From assembly GCA_023460175.1 (NCBI GenBank), contig JAEWRC010000177.1, positions 1 to 33,665 on the forward strand: DNA of 33,665 bases, in the 5' to 3' direction. This DNA comes from Actinomycetes bacterium. Lineage in GTDB: Bacteria; Actinomycetota; Actinomycetes; Mycobacteriales; Mycobacteriaceae. Both the position numbers and the translations under genes were made by a program. Below are positions 31,503 through 33,665 of this stretch, one piece after another (the stretch's first letter is position 1; each line of letters opens with the position of its first letter). A model generated the notes under the pieces. That model saw nothing but the letters and a program-made list of their open reading frames with translations. It had not been told where the DNA came from and ran no database searches.

Positions 31503-32093
31503 TCAGTCCTCGGCGGCCGTGGCCTCCGGGCCACCGGGCACCCACAGCACGTCGCCGTCGGGATTCGCCAGGCGCGACAGGATGAACAGCAGGTCCGACA
31601 ACCGATTCAGGTATTTGGCCGGCAGCACACTGACCGAGTCCGGCTCCGCCTCGATCGCGGTCCACGCGGATCGTTCGGCGCGGCGGGCCACGGTGCGCGC
31701 GACGTGCAGCAGCGCCGAAAGCGCGGTGCCGCCGGGCAGGATGAAGGAGTTCAGCGGCGCCAACGACTCGTTGAACTCGTCGCACCACTTCTCGAGCCGA
31801 TCGATGTAGCTCTGCGCGATGCGCAGCGGCGGGTACTTGGGGTTCTCCACCACCGGAGTCGACAGGTCCGCACCGGCGTCGAAGAGATCGTTCTGGATCT
31901 GCCGCAACACCGCAGCGATTTGCTGGTCGGGCGATCCGAGTGCCAGGGCGACGCCGATGGCGGCGTTGGTCTCGTCACAGTCGGCGTAAGCCACCAGGCG
32001 CGCGTCGTTCTTGGCAACGCGGGAGAAATCGCTGAGGCCGGTGGTGCCGTCGTCCCCGGTACGGGTGTAAATACGGGTCAGGTGGACTGCCAT
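31503..32093 (-). CDS. cob(I)yrinic acid a,c-diamide / cob(I)alamin adenosyltransferase (PduO type)
   Basis: A 196-residue PduO-type ATP:cob(I)alamin adenosyltransferase that forms adenosylcobalamin, the cofactor for e.g. methylmalonyl-CoA mutase. ATP-binding N-terminal motif TRTGDDGTTGL is at 10-20, and the RRAERSA helix and LNRLSDLLFILSR near the C-terminus are diagnostic. ATG 32093 gives the usual MAVHLTRIYTR start. It converges on the DUF2550 gene, with only 18 bp between them, and is divergent from murA. Confidence 0.93.
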   Translation of the reverse strand: MAVHLTRIYTRTGDDGTTGLSDFSRVAKNDARLVAYADCDETNAAIGVALALGSPDQQIAAVLRQIQNDLFDAGADLSTPVVENPKYPPLRIAQSYIDRLEKWCDEFNESLAPLNSFILPGGTALSALLHVARTVARRAERSAWTAIEAEPDSVSVLPAKYLNRLSDLLFILSRLANPDGDVLWVPGGPEATAAED

Positions 32094-32127
32094 AGCCAAA
32101 CCGTACCCGTGACAGTGATGGAGCTGA

Positions 32128-32156
32128 CTGACACCCAAGGGCGGCCTGCTTACACT
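32128..32156 (+). promoter_or_regulatory. predicted leaderless promoter of murA
   Basis: CTGACA (32128-32133) and TACACT (32151-32156) are separated by exactly 17 bp. The expected start of transcription, about 7 nt after the -10, falls on the GTG start codon of murA at 32163. There is no Shine-Dalgarno sequence before that GTG. Confidence 0.7.
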
Positions 32157-32162
32157 TACCGC

Positions 32163-33419
32163 GTGAGTGAGCGATTCGTAGTGACCGGAGGCAGCCGGTT
32201 GTCTGGCGAAGTTGCTGTCGGGGGAGCAAAGAACAGCGTGCTCAAGTTGATGGCCGCGAGCTTGCTGGCCGAGGGCATAACCACGATCACCAACTGTCCG
32301 GACATCCTCGACGTGCCCTTGATGGCGGAGGTGCTGCGCGGTTTGGGTGCCACCGTCGAACTCGAGGACGACGTTGTGCGGATCACCTCGCCCGACGAGC
32401 CCAAGTACGACGCCGACTTCGCCGCGGTCCGGCAGTTCCGGGCCTCGGTCTGTGTGTTGGGTCCGCTGGTCGGACGCTGCAAGCGGGCCAAGGTCGCGCT
32501 GCCCGGCGGCGACGCCATCGGCTCTCGGCCGCTGGACATGCATCAATCCGGCCTGCGGCAACTCGGCGCGGACTGCAACATCGAGCACGGGTGCGTGGTC
32601 GCCGAGGCGGATTCGCTGCACGGCGCCGAGATCCAGCTCGAGTTCCCGTCGGTCGGTGCGACCGAGAACATCCTGATGGCCGCGGTCCTGGCCGAGGGCG
32701 TCACGACGATCCACAACGCCGCGCGCGAGCCCGACGTCGTCGACCTGTGCGACATGCTCAACCAGATGGGGGCCCAGGTCTCCGGGGCCGGCTCGTCGAC
32801 TCTGACGATCACCGGCGTCGACAAACTGCACCCCACCGAGCACCGGGTGATCGGTGACCGGATCGTCGCGGCGACGTGGGGGATCGGCGCGGCGATGACC
32901 CGCGGGGACGTCACGATCACCGGGGTAAACCCGGCCCACCTGCAATTGGTGCTGCACAAGCTGCACGACGTCGGCGCCACCGTGACCGAGAGCGACGACG
33001 GCTTCCGGGTGGTCCAGTACGACCGGCCCAAGGCCGTCAACATCGCCACCCTGCCGTTCCCGGGTTTCCCGACCGACCTCCAACCGATGGCCATCGCGCT
33101 CGCGTCGATCGCCGACGGCACGTCGATGATCACCGAGAACGTCTTCGAGGCCAGGTTCCGATTTGTCGAGGAGATGATCCGGTTGGGGGCCGATGCCCGC
33201 ACCGATGGTCATCACGCGGTGGTGCGCGGAATCCCGCAGTTGTCGAGTGCGCCGGTGTGGTCCTCGGACATCCGGGCCGGTGCCGGCCTGGTGCTGGCCG
33301 GCCTCGTCGCCGACGGAGACACCGAGGTCCACGACGTTTTTCACATCGATCGGGGCTATCCGCTGTTCGTCGAGAACCTCCTGATTTTGGGAGCGGAGAT
33401 CGAGAGGGTAAGTTCTTAG
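32163..33419 (+). CDS. murA: UDP-N-acetylglucosamine 1-carboxyvinyltransferase
   Basis: A 418-residue enzyme adding enolpyruvate from PEP to UDP-GlcNAc, the first committed step of peptidoglycan synthesis. It has two EPSP-synthase-like lobes; KNSVLKLMAA contains the essential N-terminal Lys23. In the active-site loop LPGGDAIGSRP the usual Cys is Asp117, the replacement that makes mycobacterial MurA insensitive to fosfomycin. GTG 32163 matches the tuberculosis N-terminus (ERFVVTGG) and length. The open frame upstream is not coding. It precedes an rRNA operon, as in other mycobacteria. Confidence 0.97.
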   Translation: MSERFVVTGGSRLSGEVAVGGAKNSVLKLMAASLLAEGITTITNCPDILDVPLMAEVLRGLGATVELEDDVVRITSPDEPKYDADFAAVRQFRASVCVLGPLVGRCKRAKVALPGGDAIGSRPLDMHQSGLRQLGADCNIEHGCVVAEADSLHGAEIQLEFPSVGATENILMAAVLAEGVTTIHNAAREPDVVDLCDMLNQMGAQVSGAGSSTLTITGVDKLHPTEHRVIGDRIVAATWGIGAAMTRGDVTITGVNPAHLQLVLHKLHDVGATVTESDDGFRVVQYDRPKAVNIATLPFPGFPTDLQPMAIALASIADGTSMITENVFEARFRFVEEMIRLGADARTDGHHAVVRGIPQLSSAPVWSSDIRAGAGLVLAGLVADGDTEVHDVFHIDRGYPLFVENLLILGAEIERVSS

Positions 33420-33471
33420 AAGCAAGCAGCGCGTAGGGCGACCGTCACAACGAGGACCGCAACACCGCGAC

Positions 33472-33501
33472 TTGACTTCCCAGTCCAGATCGGTCTAAGC
33501 T
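33472..33501 (+). promoter_or_regulatory. rRNA operon promoter downstream of murA
   Basis: TTGACT (33472-33477) and TAAGCT (33496-33501) with 18-bp spacing, followed by TGGCAGGGTTGCCCC. This resembles the mycobacterial rrnA promoter next to the conserved leader. A weaker pair, TTGGGA (33387-33392) and TAAGTT (33409-33414) with 16-bp spacing, lies inside the murA end and could be a second promoter. Confidence 0.8.
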
Positions 33502-33507
33502 GGCAGG

Positions 33508-33665
33508 GTTGCCCCAAACAGGGGAAACAAAAAGCAAAGTCTGTTGTTTGAGAACTCAATAGTGTGTTTGGTGGTTTTTGTTTGTTGTTTTTTTGCCACG
33601 TTCTTTTTCCCGTTTAGGGCGTGGTTTTTTTGGATGCCAGTTTTTGGTGTCTTTTGTTTGTGATC
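33508..33665 (+). ncRNA. 5' leader of precursor rRNA (16S lies beyond the window)
   Basis: The transcribed leader of a mycobacterial rrn operon. It shows the small hairpin CCCC-AAACA-GGGG (33512-33524) and the conserved antitermination boxA-like TGTTTGAGAACTCAATAG (about 33545-33562). T/G-rich spacer follows, with a long stem CCACG (33596-33600) to CGTGG (33620-33624) enclosing CCC-GTTTA-GGG. That stem corresponds to the boxB/boxC processing region in M. tuberculosis. The mature 16S start is not reached. Confidence 0.8.

Noticed and set aside
31704..32162. In-frame upstream extension of murA
   Set aside because: It is antisense to the cobalamin adenosyltransferase gene, and the leaderless promoter sits inside it.
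32511..32516. Asp in the MurA active-site loop as a novelty
   Set aside because: The Cys-to-Asp replacement is general in mycobacteria and already known to explain fosfomycin resistance.

Overview
The window is a high-GC actinobacterial chromosome segment, almost certainly from a non-tuberculous member of Mycobacteriaceae. The evidence is the gene order tRNA-Arg / argS-lysA-hom-thrC-thrB-rho ... rpmE-prfA-prmC-sua5-wecA-atpI-atpBEFHAGDC-DUF2550 / pduO / murA / rRNA leader, which is the core order known from Mycobacterium tuberculosis. Further signs are the fused b'-delta ATP synthase subunit, the C-terminally extended alpha subunit, the acidic loop in gamma, and MurA with Asp in place of the active-site Cys. 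The species cannot be fixed from sequence alone.

Region 1 (1-7083) is accessory. It holds the 3' end of a luciferase-like (LLM) oxidoreductase, about 600 bp with only small ORFs, an L-lactate 2-monooxygenase directly followed by a GH13 alpha-glucosidase, a tiny exported PPGH-repeat protein, and a cysteine-hydrolase/AmiS-UreI pair. The hydrolase frame is broken, so it now runs into the transporter gene. A VOC-fold protein and a single-TM protein follow on the minus strand.

Region 2 (7111-16037) is tRNA-Arg(CCG), facing away from argS, and then argS-lysA-hom-thrC-thrB, which is tightly packed with overlapping or nearly touching genes. It covers arginyl-tRNA synthesis and the aspartate-family pathway (lysine; homoserine to threonine). 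The transcription terminator rho follows with its own promoter, a structured leader and an unusually long Asn/Gln/Asp/Arg-rich repeat insert.

Region 3 (16055-18466) is a divergent TetR regulator / acyl-CoA ligase (fadD) pair with an operator-like palindrome. It sits between rho and rpmE, which are adjacent in M. tuberculosis.

Region 4 (18523-31484) is rpmE with a strong terminator, then prfA-prmC-sua5-wecA. prfA/prmC are release factor 1 and its methyltransferase, sua5 is for the tRNA t6A modification, and wecA starts arabinogalactan linker synthesis. The complete F1Fo ATP synthase operon atpI-B-E-F-H-A-G-D-C follows, ending in a DUF2550 membrane protein. The c-subunit carries Asn at residue 28, where M. 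tuberculosis has Asp, at a position tied to bedaquiline.

Region 5 (31503-33665) has a PduO-type cobalamin adenosyltransferase divergent from an apparently leaderless murA, and then the promoter and transcribed leader of an rRNA operon. The window ends before 16S.

No CRISPR array, insertion sequence, prophage or integrase was seen. Most of the window is conserved core. The points worth a second look are the broken hydrolase/AmiS junction, AtpE N28, the Rho repeat insert and leader, leaderless murA, the fadD/TetR insertion and several small ORFs.
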